Source: Wolbachia endosymbiont of Cylisticus convexus (GTDB taxonomy: Bacteria; Pseudomonadota; Alphaproteobacteria; Rickettsiales; Anaplasmataceae). From it: a stretch of DNA of 13,800 bases. The stretch spans positions 1 to 13,800 of the forward strand of contig NZ_QPIP01000047.1 in the NCBI RefSeq assembly GCF_003344345.1, read 5' to 3'. The position numbers were made by a program, and so were the translations under genes. The notes under the pieces were generated by a model. The model was not told where the DNA came from, ran no database searches, and was given only the letters and a program-made list of their open reading frames with translations. How positions within the stretch are numbered: the stretch's first letter is position 1; each line of letters starts with the position of its first letter. Below, piece by piece: positions 6,058 to 13,713 of this stretch.

Positions 6058-6264
6058 CATAGGCGTCAAGTTAAGAGAATACGCCCAATATAGCAACCAT
6101 TTAAGGTTTATTTGTTATATTTATTTTTTAAGAAATCTTGATCTAAAATAAGATAATTTTTTTTAAAGAGTCTATAAATTACTAATTTTATCGTTTAATG
6201 TCTAAAATAATTTTTACCGCTTCTCTTCTTTCTTATGCTACTTTTCCTTAACTTGACGCCTATG
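6058..6264. mobile_element. 207-bp element with perfect 18-bp terminal inverted repeats (MITE-like)
   Basis: CATAGGCGTCAAGTTAAG at 6058-6075 is exactly the reverse complement of CTTAACTTGACGCCTATG at 6247-6264. The 171 bases between are very AT-rich and hold no gene. Small size, long perfect ends and lack of coding sequence fit a miniature inverted-repeat transposable element or an internally deleted insertion sequence. The parent family is not recognised, and I see no convincing target duplication. It sits exactly where the FtsW/RodA remnant breaks off and 16 bases from the stop of a small ORF. Confidence 0.7.
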
Positions 6265-6280
6265 GTTTATTTTACACTCC

Positions 6281-6367
6281 CTAATTCTCCCTCCACTTTA
6301 GCCTTTTATATATAATGTTCTTCAGCTTTTCTTTCTCTAAAAAGTTGAGAAATTCCTCTGCTCTCAT
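6281..6367 (-). CDS. 28-residue ORF overlapping the end of the coiled-coil gene
   Basis: The frame begins MRAEEFLNFLEKEKLKNI and ends with RLKWREN at a TAG, 16 bases before the inverted-repeat element. Its ATG overlaps the stop of the preceding 131-residue ORF as ATGA, the classical arrangement for coupled translation. The peptide is charged and amphipathic and unrecognised. It may be a genuine short gene, or the start of a longer one cut off by the element at 6264. Confidence 0.4.
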   Translation of the reverse strand: MRAEEFLNFLEKEKLKNIIYKRLKWREN

Positions 6368-6759
6368 ATTTGCTGAGATGTTCCTGCAACTGGTTCATGA
6401 CTTACATTACTAAATGTAGAATCTGGTACTCGCATTTGCAGTTGTTTTACTATCTCTTCTACCTCTGTTTTTTCTTTTTCTACTTTCCTCTTTTCCTTCT
6501 CTGCTACATCCCTTGCTTGTACTACTCTCGTTACTATACCGAGCTTTAATCTATCAATATCCTGGTCACTACATTCTGGTACATTCTCTATTGATTCTTC
6601 TTCCTTCTCGCTTTCAATAAAACTTCTGCTTAGCTTCTCAAACTTATTTGCAAGTTCTGATAACCTTTCCAAGTCAGGCTCTTTTATTTCTCTCTTCAAG
6701 TCCCTATACTCTCTACATAGGTTCTTAAATTTTGTTATGTAATCTTCGTTTAAAACCAA
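6364..6759 (-). CDS. Coiled-coil hypothetical protein, 5' end truncated by an IS
   Basis: This ORF of 131 residues has no recognised domain. It is rich in Lys and Glu with two probable coiled-coil stretches: about 10-55 (KNLCREYRDLKREIKEPDLE and on) and about 70-110 (VVQARDVAEKEKRKVEKEKT and on). It ends in a Ser/Thr/Pro-containing tail, VSHEPVAGTSQQI. The only available start is a TTG at 6759 without a ribosome site. The frame stays open upstream into the inverted repeat of the insertion sequence that begins at 6778, just 18 bases away. The simplest reading is that the IS removed or separated the real start. The gene is followed by a coupled small ORF (ATGA overlap). Confidence 0.6.
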   Translation of the reverse strand: MVLNEDYITKFKNLCREYRDLKREIKEPDLERLSELANKFEKLSRSFIESEKEEESIENVPECSDQDIDRLKLGIVTRVVQARDVAEKEKRKVEKEKTEVEEIVKQLQMRVPDSTFSNVSHEPVAGTSQQI

Positions 6760-6777
6760 AAAAGTATATTGGCACGC

Positions 6778-6794
6778 GGCTTTGTTGCATAGCT
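6778..6794. repeat. Terminal inverted repeat of the IS5-type element (left)
   Basis: A 17-base end, exact reverse complement of 7758-7774. It lies 18 bases from the TTG of the coiled-coil ORF. Confidence 0.88.
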
Positions 6795-6821
6795 CCTTAA
6801 TTTATTAAGAATGATAAAACT

Positions 6822-7689
6822 TTACATAACTATCTCAAATTTAGCAGTACCAATTTTAGTAAATTCATTTATTAAATAGCACTTGATTGACACACGATTT
6901 ATTTCAGACTTATTTTTTAAACTCAATCCAAATGTTTTTTAAGTCTAAAGAAAAAGCTTTCAACGTAGGACCTCACACCATTTCTTCTTCCAATTTGCTA
7001 TGCCATCTTTATAATTCTCACTCAACCTTATTATACTAATATTTTCATTTCTTTCTGACATGTAGACTTTTGCATCTTTTCTTGGCCGTATTATAGGCTT
7101 TATATTCTTTACATATTTTATACACATTCGTTGTATCATAAAATGCATCTGCGTAGGGGGATAAGATATTGTACTTATTCTCTATTTTTTTTAGCATGTT
7201 ATATGCTAATGTACTATCACGTGAAATAGCATTAGTGTATTCCGTAGCTATTACTTCTTTATTTTTTATATTTAAAACAACATGTACCTGATCTAGTTGA
7301 TTATTTCCTTAGCATACTTATAGTTATGTTGATCACTGTTATTGTAAATATTAACTGAAGTACTATCTATAGCAATTTCTATGTCATTCTTATCAACCCT
7401 ATGGTCATTAATTTTCATATTTAGTCTTGTTAACCTCCTGGGAATAGCTAATAACTCTAAGCTATCTTTTCCAGATACCCTTTTATAAAACCGTCTTAAA
7501 CCTATCCTAAATAGATATATGTATTAAAATTACTACTCTATCGCTATAGATATAGTTACCACCAGCTACTTTTGGGCTATTTTCGTACCAACTCTCCATG
7601 GCTTTATCAATAAAGTGAAAAATATTTCCTCTTTCTTCGAGAAATTTGTTATATTCACTTTGGTTACTGACTCTCATTTTGACTGGCAT
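6822..7689 (-). pseudogene. IS5-family DDE transposase pseudogene, several frameshifts
   Basis: Pieces in different frames add up to a nearly full-length transposase of about 285 residues. From 7689 the sequence reads MPVKMRVSNQSEYNKFLEER and on to SPKVAGGNYIYSDRVVILIH. A frameshift near 7510 leads to FRIGLRRFYKRVSGKDSLEL and IEIAIDSTSVNIYNN (first catalytic Asp). A second break near 7305 leads to VHVVLNIKNKEVIATEYTN and YADAFYDTTNVYKICKEY. A third leads to IKPIIRPRKDAKVYMSERNE and ISIIRLSENYKDG. After that RSYVESFFFRLKKHLD holds the catalytic Glu, at 6959-6961. The end reads IKCYLINEFTKIGTAKFEIV and stops at 6822. At least four frame changes make it inactive. Confidence 0.85.
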
Positions 7690-7757
7690 ATTTTTCTTAA
7701 TTGGTTGAATATCTGTTTTATAATGAATTCTGTCAGTAACTTACACTTTTTCTACCT

Positions 7758-7774
7758 AGCTATGCAACAAAGCC
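7758..7774. repeat. Terminal inverted repeat of the IS5-type element (right)
   Basis: A 17-base end matching 6778-6794 in reverse complement. It is followed by a run of C on the + strand (7777-7783). Confidence 0.88.
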
Positions 7775-7883
7775 TACCCCCCCTAAAACACAATTACACA
7801 TAGACCTATTTATTATAGAGATATTGCTGCACCTTGAACTTATCTGCTCTGCCTTCAGCTCTACCTATTAAATAAGTTTTTTT

Positions 7884-7912
7884 GTTATATTGTAAGTATG
7901 TCATCATGTCAA
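7884..7912 (-). promoter_or_regulatory. Near-consensus sigma-70 promoter, minus strand
   Basis: TTGACA (7907-7912), a 17-base spacer and TATAAC (7884-7889) match the housekeeping promoter at 11 of 12 positions. Transcription would run leftward from about 7877 toward the IS5-type element and the coiled-coil ORF. The region is otherwise AT-rich, but this match is much better than background. Confidence 0.6.
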
Positions 7913-7921
7913 CACTAGTAT

Positions 7922-7971
7922 AATCACTTTTATGTGATTTTTATAACTGGATATCAGTGTCAAATGATACC
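7922..7971. terminator. Two small hairpins downstream of the operon
   Basis: GGATATCA/TGATA-CC (7949-7971, one bulged base) and AATCAC/GTGATT (7922-7939, 6-base loop) follow the stop of the IMPase-like gene on the minus strand. A T-run flanks the second only in the + direction, so terminator function for the operon is tentative. Confidence 0.35.
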
Positions 7972-7992
7972 GTTATTATTTCTGAATATATC

Positions 7993-8676
7993 TCAGTTTA
8001 TATCTCCAGCAATGATGAGCCCGTTATCTTCCTTTAGCCTTCCACCACTTTCTTGCAGAAAAAGTCTACCGAGCAAAGTTTTGTATTTGTTAATTCCAGA
8101 GTAAATTATTCCATTGTATCTTCCGGCAGCAAGGTATGCGAAACCCAGAACTGTTGAGCCGAGGGAGCGTACATTATTATTGCCAGGCAATAATTTATTT
8201 AACAAATTACCATTTATGTCTATTATCCCCCCTTCACGGGCTTTTATTCGCATTCTTACATGGCGAGATTTAAAATCTTCAAGAAAAGCACCTTTCTTTT
8301 CTTCTGCCCAAAAAGTTTCTCTAAGGGCTGGGGCATCAATCACAGCTGCTACAACTCTGTTTTTATGAATGAGACAAACTGATACTGCAAAATAAACCAT
8401 GCAGCTAAAAAAATTTTCCTTGCCCTCTATGGGCATAATAAACCAAGTATAACCTTCGTCTTTTGCATCTTGATCTTCACAAATAAACTCATAGTCTTGT
8501 TTGTAATTTTTCAAGCAATCGTATATAAGTTGCTTGGAATTTGAATAAGTTTTATTGATAAAGTCCGCTGACTTAACACTGGAAATTTGCAATTCATTAA
8601 AATCACGTATAAGCTGCTTGGAGGCACTGCGTACAGAATCAAGCATCACATTGATTCGTGGTGATGAAATGGCCAT
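7993..8676 (-). CDS. Inositol-monophosphatase-family (SuhB-like) protein with altered active site
   Basis: This 227-residue protein has the fold signature of the IMPase family: an N-terminal helical part, FICEDQD (64-70) in place of the usual SEE motif, MPIEGKENFFS (81-91) in place of DPIDGTxNF, VVAAVIDAPALRETFWAEEKKGAF (108-131), SLGSTVLGFAYLAAGRYNG (171-189), and QESGGRL (208-214) in place of EAGG. The two metal-binding Asp of DPIDGT are M81 and E84, and the usual WDxAA motif before EAGG is replaced by NKYKTLLG, so normal Mg-dependent phosphatase activity is doubtful. It is also shorter than typical SuhB (about 265). The ATG follows the efp stop without a gap (TAGATG), implying translational coupling. 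In E. coli SuhB has a non-enzymatic role with NusA in rRNA antitermination, which would suit the company of efp and rimM; that role here is inference. Confidence 0.85.
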   Translation of the reverse strand: MAISSPRINVMLDSVRSASKQLIRDFNELQISSVKSADFINKTYSNSKQLIYDCLKNYKQDYEFICEDQDAKDEGYTWFIMPIEGKENFFSCMVYFAVSVCLIHKNRVVAAVIDAPALRETFWAEEKKGAFLEDFKSRHVRMRIKAREGGIIDINGNLLNKLLPGNNNVRSLGSTVLGFAYLAAGRYNGIIYSGINKYKTLLGRLFLQESGGRLKEDNGLIIAGDIN

Positions 8677-9243
8677 CTACTCTTTTACTCTTTCGTAATA
8701 GCTGTTATCAGGAGTATGTACTACAATTTTATCACCTTCTTTTATAAATTGAGGCACGTTAACGCGTATTTCGTTTTCCAAAATTGCAGGCTTATAAGAA
8801 GCAGTAACAGTCTGCCCTTTGATAACAGATTCTGTTTCTTTTACAGTTAATGTAACATAATCAGGCACATGCGCAGAAATTATTTTATCCTGATAAATTA
8901 CTACTTTAATTTTTATATCATCTTGTAAATAAGCCTTTTTTTTCCCTAATAAATCTAAACTTATAATAATCTGCTCGTAATTACTTGGATGCATAAGATT
9001 TACAATATTTCCCTCAGTGAAAAGGTAAACATATTCCTCTTCATCTAAAATTGCCCTTCTGATTGTTGCATCAGAACGAAACCTTTCATAGTATTTTGCT
9101 CCAGTTTTGATATTTTTCATTTCAACTTGTATGTATGCACCACCTTTACCAGGTTGAGTATGCATAATACTCACAACCAAAAACAACCCACCATTATGTT
9201 CCAGAACCTGACCTGGTCTGATATCATTAGCCCTCTCTGCCAT
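8677..9243 (-). CDS. efp: Translation elongation factor P
   Basis: This 188-residue protein binds between the P and E sites of the ribosome and relieves stalling at consecutive prolines. It shows the whole EF-P layout: an N-terminal KOW-like domain with DIRPGQVLEHNGGLFLVV and the conserved loop TQPGKGGAY, whose tip Lys K33 corresponds to the lysine modified in E. coli (K34); then the central OB domain (TEGNIVNLMHPSNYEQI, 76-92) and a C-terminal OB domain ending INVPxFIKEGDKIVVHT-like. Length is exactly typical (185-190). The ATG has AAAGGTG five bases upstream. It lies 62 bases after rimM and abuts the IMPase-like gene, so the three form one operon. No lysine-modification gene (epmA/epmB) lies in this window. 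Confidence 0.97.
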   Translation of the reverse strand: MAERANDIRPGQVLEHNGGLFLVVSIMHTQPGKGGAYIQVEMKNIKTGAKYYERFRSDATIRRAILDEEEYVYLFTEGNIVNLMHPSNYEQIIISLDLLGKKKAYLQDDIKIKVVIYQDKIISAHVPDYVTLTVKETESVIKGQTVTASYKPAILENEIRVNVPQFIKEGDKIVVHTPDNSYYERVKE

Positions 9244-9305
9244 AATTACACCTTTAATTTAGTCTGACGATTATAAATAACTTTATACAAATATCAAAGT
9301 CTTTA

Positions 9306-9803
9306 TTAATCAATAAATCCTGGCATATTAATTGCTATATACCTTTTCTTTATATTTATATGTGGAAATGTTTCTTTAGTGAAAGATAGCATGATGTTTT
9401 TTTTTGTGCTGATAACCAAAATTTCCAATATATCCCCTGAGCCGAAATTATGTACAGATTTTACATGGCCATATAATTCATTACTTTCCAGCCTTACTTC
9501 CATATCTACAAGGTCACTTTGATAAAGTTCATCCTCGTCATTTAATTGTGGTAGCTTGCCTCTTTCTATGTATAACTTTTTATTTCTTAAAAGCTCTGCT
9601 TCATTACGGGAACTTACACCGCTGATTATTGCTATTACTAAATTATCACTGATAACAGACACTGAGCTTATTTTGTAATTTTCACTACCACTTATTAGTT
9701 CACCATATAGGGAAATATCTTCGGGCTTTTCAGTAAAGGTTTTTATTTTGACAGCTCCTTTGATTCCGTGGGGGGAAGTAATTATTCCGAGGCATACTAA
9801 CAT
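9306..9803 (-). CDS. rimM: Ribosome maturation factor RimM
   Basis: This 165-residue protein binds ribosomal protein S19 and helps to mature the 3' domain of 16S rRNA in the 30S subunit. The N-terminal RimM barrel starts [21 protein letters not shown], matching the family motif G-x-I-x-x-x-HG-(I/L)-(K/R)-G. Residues 55-80 contain [21 protein letters not shown], the usual region of this domain. The C-terminal PRC-barrel shows [15 protein letters not shown] and [10 protein letters not shown], the family's GAGD-like motif. Length is normal (about 165-180). The ATG at 9803 has a weak ribosome site. It is the first gene of the leftward rimM-efp-IMPase-like operon and diverges from the helicase-like gene across about 120 bases. 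trmD, often next to rimM in other bacteria, is not adjacent here. Confidence 0.94.
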   Translation of the reverse strand: MLVCLGIITSPHGIKGAVKIKTFTEKPEDISLYGELISGSENYKISSVSVISDNLVIAIISGVSSRNEAELLRNKKLYIERGKLPQLNDEDELYQSDLVDMEVRLESNELYGHVKSVHNFGSGDILEILVISTKKNIMLSFTKETFPHINIKKRYIAINMPGFID

Positions 9804-9841
9804 ATTAATATGATAATTAAAATCAGCTTTTTGTCTATAGA

Positions 9842-9861
9842 TACTGACTAAGATGTCAGTA
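9842..9861. promoter_or_regulatory. Perfect 7-bp inverted repeat in the divergent promoter region
   Basis: TACTGAC-TAAGAT-GTCAGTA lies between rimM (leftward) and the helicase-like gene (rightward). Its size and place fit an operator for a dimeric regulator or an RNA hairpin in a leader; neither is shown. Confidence 0.35.
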
Positions 9862-9901
9862 GCATTTACAATTTACTAAATTAACATACAATTAATATTG
9901 T

Positions 9902-9907
9902 TATAAT
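9902..9907 (+). promoter_or_regulatory. -10 box for the helicase-like gene
   Basis: TATAAT stands 15 bases before the GTG start. TTAACA at 9881-9886 could be the -35 hexamer, though the 15-base spacing is short. The leader would be very short. Confidence 0.4.
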
Positions 9908-9922
9908 TATAGTGGGTAACGT

Positions 9923-12790
9923 GTGAGTTCTATCAGTAATCAAGAAAAGCAAAGTATTATAAGTGGCTTACAAGGAATTAACTGCAAGCTACAAGGTGAA
10001 TCTATAAAGTTTGATGACACAAAGGAATCCATAATAGTAGCACGTCGTAAGCCTGTTGTTGAAGGGATATTAGAACATCTAAGCAACCCTTCCTCTACTA
10101 ACTGTAATGTTATGATCGATGCAGAAACTGGATTTGGCAAGACTTACGATATTGGAATGTGGAGTCATGTACTAGCCCAAGTAGGGTTTCATCATCTGGT
10201 TGCAGTACCAAACAGTGATCTAGTAAACCAAGCTAAAAAAATGATGAGTAGTGCATTTATTGTAAACATTAGAACACCTAAAACTGCTGAGGAAATTAAA
10301 AATGCATCGAAGGCAACTGAACCTACAACAATTATCGTGACGCATGACCTGCTCTTACATGATCAAAAATTTGAAGACCAAAATACCAAATTGTGGATTA
10401 GTGTTGATGAAGCAGACAGTATCAGCAAGCAGCAGGCTTTTGAGAACATGTGCAAGCTTAATGAGGAGTATCCTACAACTTATCTAACTGCAACACCAAA
10501 GAGAAGGATTTTAAATAGATGCGGAAAAGTTATCAGCCCTACAAGATTGAGTAGACGTTGTATTGCAAACACCATCGAAACAATGAGTGTTATTGCAAAA
10601 AACAATAGAAGAGCAAATTTCACTCTAGCATTTGTAGTGAATATTGCTGTTACTATAATACCTATGATTATATTATTTCCTGTTATAAAAAGTAATGTTG
10701 CTGCAATAATTGGTATAACTTCAAATTATTGGCTGTATTCTGCTTTGATTGAGCAGCTATACCATACAATTTCTCTATTTATATTTGGTATAGTAATGTT
10801 GCCAATTTGGTGGGTGCTAACTAAAGCAACTGGAATAGAATCAAGAGAACTGCTTTCTAGATTTCTTGCTAACCTGCGTAGCTTATTTACTAGAGAAAAA
10901 TCCAGTCCAGTTCATGAATATGTTGAAGAGAGTGAAGAAGTTTTTAATTACAATAAACTTGTTGATAACGATGATTTATTAACTTCTGTAAGATGGAACG
11001 TGCAAAGCCCAATTGGAGAAAGTGCTCTGATTTTAGTTGATGATGTAAATAGCATAGTTAATCTTAGTTTTGCATTGCAGGGTAAGAATAATTTAGTATA
11101 TGAAGGTGGTACACGTTATGAAGTATATAATAAATTCCAGCCTGAAGGGATGTCATATCAAGACTACAGGCTCAAGTTACGTGAAGTGAATTTTATAAAC
11201 TGTGTTAAAAAGCAACATCCTAGTCTGACAGAAGCGCAGATATCTGAATTAAAAGAGAAAGTCGATTTTAGTGATATCGCTAAATATTTAAAATATAGAG
11301 TAATGCATTCAATGATCGATCTTACTCTCTCATATTTAATGAAGTGTGATAATATTACTTTAGATAAAAAAAGAAGAGAAGGTTTAGGCGGATTGATAGA
11401 AGATGTTAAAAAGAATATTAGCTCTACTAATGATAACAATATTATAAGCTACCTAAAGGAAAAAGGCTTTAGTGAACAATTTGCTAGAGGCAAGCTTTTA
11501 CCGCAAATAAAGGTAGTAATTGAAGCATTGCGTAAAAGTGATAATGAGCAATGCAGGTTAATAATTGATAACTGGCACTTAAGCAAAGAGCTACATGGTT
11601 TCATGGAAAGAGAAGAAGGTGTACTGCATAGCCTCAGTAATTTCTGCAAGGAAAATAAATGCATCTTTGCAGGGATTGGGAGAAATGATCTTGATATTGA
11701 AGAGAACAGACCCTTTTCAGCAATAATGCGTAATCAAATAGGTGGATATCGAACTATCCATTGTGATTATGAAAAAAGGGATTTTGATGCGTTAGCTAAA
11801 TGTGCGTTGACAACGATTGTAGATGGATCGAAAGGTCGTGGGTTTGATAGTGAATATAATCACGTTGCATCAATATTTGCAGATTCAATCAGTCAATTCA
11901 ATAATCCATCTGAAGCCCTACAAAATCTTGGAAGAAATAGGGAACGTAATGCGAGCAGGCAAGCATGGTTTTTTGCTGCTGCAGGTGAAAAAGTTGAGCT
12001 ATTTGTGGATAAGATCTTAGCAAATTTTAAAAACGAACCACGGAATTTTTGTCAGAAAATTTTGTTTCCAGCTACTGATAAATACAATAAGTTGCTAAAA
12101 AATAGAATGGGAGAAGAACTTGGAAGGAAAATAGAAATCTATATTAGTAAAAACATTGATGCATTAGGAAACATCGATGATCCAGCTCTAAAAAAGTTTT
12201 CAGATGATTTAATAAAGGGAGCATATGAAAAAGTTCATGATATCAATGATTTTGATGTCAAAAAGACAGAAGAAGACTTACGTAAGATTTTAAAGAGCAC
12301 AAAGAAATACCTTTGTTCATATGAAGATAGAATTAGAAACAATGGTAAATTATCTTGCACACGCTCAGCTTTGTTTTCTGTGGGAAGTACTATAACAAAG
12401 GTAATGTATTATCTATGGGCAGGGTTTGACTATTTAGTCTTTTTGGCTAAAGCGTATAATATAGATAAATCTGAAGATGCCAGTGCAAGAGCGTATGTAC
12501 ATGTAATTAAAAACTATCACTGTGAAAGTAGTGTAAAAGCTCAAAATGTATTAGTCCATGCGTTAGAAATTGCCAAAGAACATGACATTAGTTTCATAGG
12601 AAACAATTTGTACGAAGGTAATGAAAATACATGTAAAGAAAAAATCATCTCATATTTTCAATCCAAGCAATATATACGTGCATTAGACAGAACAATTGCT
12701 CAAATTAAAAATGAACACTTGGTAACAATTTTGAAGATACTGTCTCTCACGTCAACTGATTATTTCACTAAATCACCATTAAATGGTTGA
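9923..12790 (+). CDS. DEAD-type SF2 helicase-like protein with membrane segments
   Basis: This 955-residue protein has superfamily 2 helicase motifs: Walker A DAETGFGKT (66-74), motif Ia AVPNSDLVNQA (94-104), motif II VDEAD (161-165), motif III TATP (189-192), a motif V-like SKGRGFDSEYNHV (636-648) and a motif VI-like ALQNLGRNRER (665-675). ATP binding and hydrolysis are therefore likely. Between the two RecA-like halves lie strongly hydrophobic helices at about 232-256 and 282-300, enough for a membrane hairpin with both helicase halves on the cytosolic side, followed by a large helical insertion (about 400-540). The 280 C-terminal residues are helical and unrecognised. The GTG start is the first possible in the frame (a TAA lies two codons upstream). 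No partner gene is adjacent. The 3' end overlaps an IS110 remnant by 31 bases, so the last residues may be IS-derived. The substrate, nucleic acid or otherwise, is unknown. Confidence 0.85.
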   Translation: MSSISNQEKQSIISGLQGINCKLQGESIKFDDTKESIIVARRKPVVEGILEHLSNPSSTNCNVMIDAETGFGKTYDIGMWSHVLAQVGFHHLVAVPNSDLVNQAKKMMSSAFIVNIRTPKTAEEIKNASKATEPTTIIVTHDLLLHDQKFEDQNTKLWISVDEADSISKQQAFENMCKLNEEYPTTYLTATPKRRILNRCGKVISPTRLSRRCIANTIETMSVIAKNNRRANFTLAFVVNIAVTIIPMIILFPVIKSNVAAIIGITSNYWLYSALIEQLYHTISLFIFGIVMLPIWWVLTKATGIESRELLSRFLANLRSLFTREKSSPVHEYVEESEEVFNYNKLVDNDDLLTSVRWNVQSPIGESALILVDDVNSIVNLSFALQGKNNLVYEGGTRYEVYNKFQPEGMSYQDYRLKLREVNFINCVKKQHPSLTEAQISELKEKVDFSDIAKYLKYRVMHSMIDLTLSYLMKCDNITLDKKRREGLGGLIEDVKKNISSTNDNNIISYLKEKGFSEQFARGKLLPQIKVVIEALRKSDNEQCRLIIDNWHLSKELHGFMEREEGVLHSLSNFCKENKCIFAGIGRNDLDIEENRPFSAIMRNQIGGYRTIHCDYEKRDFDALAKCALTTIVDGSKGRGFDSEYNHVASIFADSISQFNNPSEALQNLGRNRERNASRQAWFFAAAGEKVELFVDKILANFKNEPRNFCQKILFPATDKYNKLLKNRMGEELGRKIEIYISKNIDALGNIDDPALKKFSDDLIKGAYEKVHDINDFDVKKTEEDLRKILKSTKKYLCSYEDRIRNNGKLSCTRSALFSVGSTITKVMYYLWAGFDYLVFLAKAYNIDKSEDASARAYVHVIKNYHCESSVKAQNVLVHALEIAKEHDISFIGNNLYEGNENTCKEKIISYFQSKQYIRALDRTIAQIKNEHLVTILKILSLTSTDYFTKSPLNG

Positions 12791-13713
12791 TTATTTTTTA
12801 AAATACCAAAAACCACATGCATTAATTTTCTCATTAATGCGACAATTATTACCATTGGACATTTTCCTTTACTTGCTAAACGTTGGCAAAACTTTTGAAA
12901 GTGAGAATTATGATTCTTGACTACTATAGCTGGCATATAAAGAGTTTTGCGAATACGTTCCGACCCTATTTTACATATTCTACTTTTTTTACTGACAGAT
13001 GAACCTGATTGGTAATATTCAGGATTTAGACCGGCAAAGGCTGTAAATTGTCTAGCATTATCAAAATTATCAACAGATGGCATTTCTGCAACGATAGCAA
13101 CAGCAGTAAGATGTCCTATACCTTTTACAGTCTTGATGTTTTCTATCATATTTTTTAGGTGTGAATGGTTATTAACATGCTCACAAATCTCTTTTTCTAT
13201 AGCAGAAATTTCTGTTTCTATTGTAGCAACTACTTCAAGTATGGCTTGCTTACAACGGGAATTCATATTTCAAGCGATTCATCTGTTGTAACTTGTCGTC
13301 TTTAAATGCTTGCAAACAACGATAGAGATCTCTTAAACGCTTGACTTCAGTAGGAGCAGGTTTCCAAAGATTAGGTTTATTAGCAATACAAAACCTAGCA
13401 ATCATGGCAGCATCTGACTTATCTGTTTTGTTTCTGAGTAGCTCACTTTTGCCAAAAGCCTTGATTTGAGCAGGGTTTACCACACTTACATTATGTCCAA
13501 GGTCATACATAAAAATAACTATATCTTCACTGTAACAACCAGTCGCTTCTAGGCACAGATGAATAAGGACTGCTCCGTGATTATTACACCAAGCTTTTCA
13601 AAACCTTCCTTGTTATTGTGAAAAACTTTATGTCGTTCTTTGTTGTCTATCAATAAACAAGCATCAAGTTTCTTTTTAGAAATGTCTACACCTAAAATAG
13701 CATTGACTTGCAT
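12760..13713 (-). pseudogene. IS110-family transposase pseudogene, two frameshifts
   Basis: Three frames join into one IS110 transposase of about 315 residues. The first starts at the ATG at 13713 (MQVNAILGVDISKKKLDACL, first acidic Asp), preceded by a good AGAGGA ribosome site, and breaks near 13590. One missing base there would restore WCNNHGAVLIHLCLEATGCY (the Glu). The second continues to NKTDKSDAAMIARF (two Asp) and LQQMNRLKYEF, breaking near 13265. The third runs from MNSRCKQAILEV through TVKGIGHLTAVA (helix-hairpin-helix) and FAGLNPEYYQSGSSVSKKSR (catalytic Ser region) to the stop at 12760. As read, it cannot make an active protein. The tail QPFNGDLVK overlaps the end of the helicase-like gene, so the IS end lies at or near that gene's 3' end. 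Confidence 0.88.

Larger units (their letters stand above)
6778..7774 (-). mobile_element. Degenerate IS5-type insertion sequence, 997 bp
   Basis: The element is bounded by perfect 17-bp inverted repeats, GGCTTTGTTGCATAGCT at 6778-6794 and AGCTATGCAACAAAGCC at 7758-7774. It encloses a broken DDE transposase read on the minus strand (6822-7689). Length and organisation are typical of IS5-family elements. Flanking bases (CGC on the left, TAC on the right) show no target duplication, which suggests an old insertion. Confidence 0.88.
7775..7992. other. Intergenic region upstream of the IS, possible 5' part of an interrupted gene
   Basis: Read on the minus strand, a consensus promoter (7884-7912) is followed by a 33-codon frame, MMTYLQYNKKTYLIGRAEGR and on to YLYNK (7806-7907). 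That frame overlaps the promoter and lacks a ribosome site. Close to the IS junction comes a purine run, TTTTAGGGGGGG, which could serve as a ribosome site. The gene that followed would be the coiled-coil ORF beyond the IS. No RNA gene is recognised. Confidence 0.35.

Noticed and set aside
7810..7880. tRNA-like sequence (GGTAGAGC...) on the minus strand
   Set aside because: No cloverleaf with acceptor and T-arm could be drawn; the resemblance is limited to a few bases. No tRNA or rRNA was found elsewhere in the window.
7806..7907. 33-codon minus-strand ORF (MMTYLQYNKK...)
   Set aside because: It overlaps a near-consensus promoter and lacks a ribosome site; probably not a gene, though it could be a remnant.
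11164..11664. Minus-strand frames within the helicase-like gene
   Set aside because: They are antisense shadows without initiation signals, inside an intact 955-codon gene.
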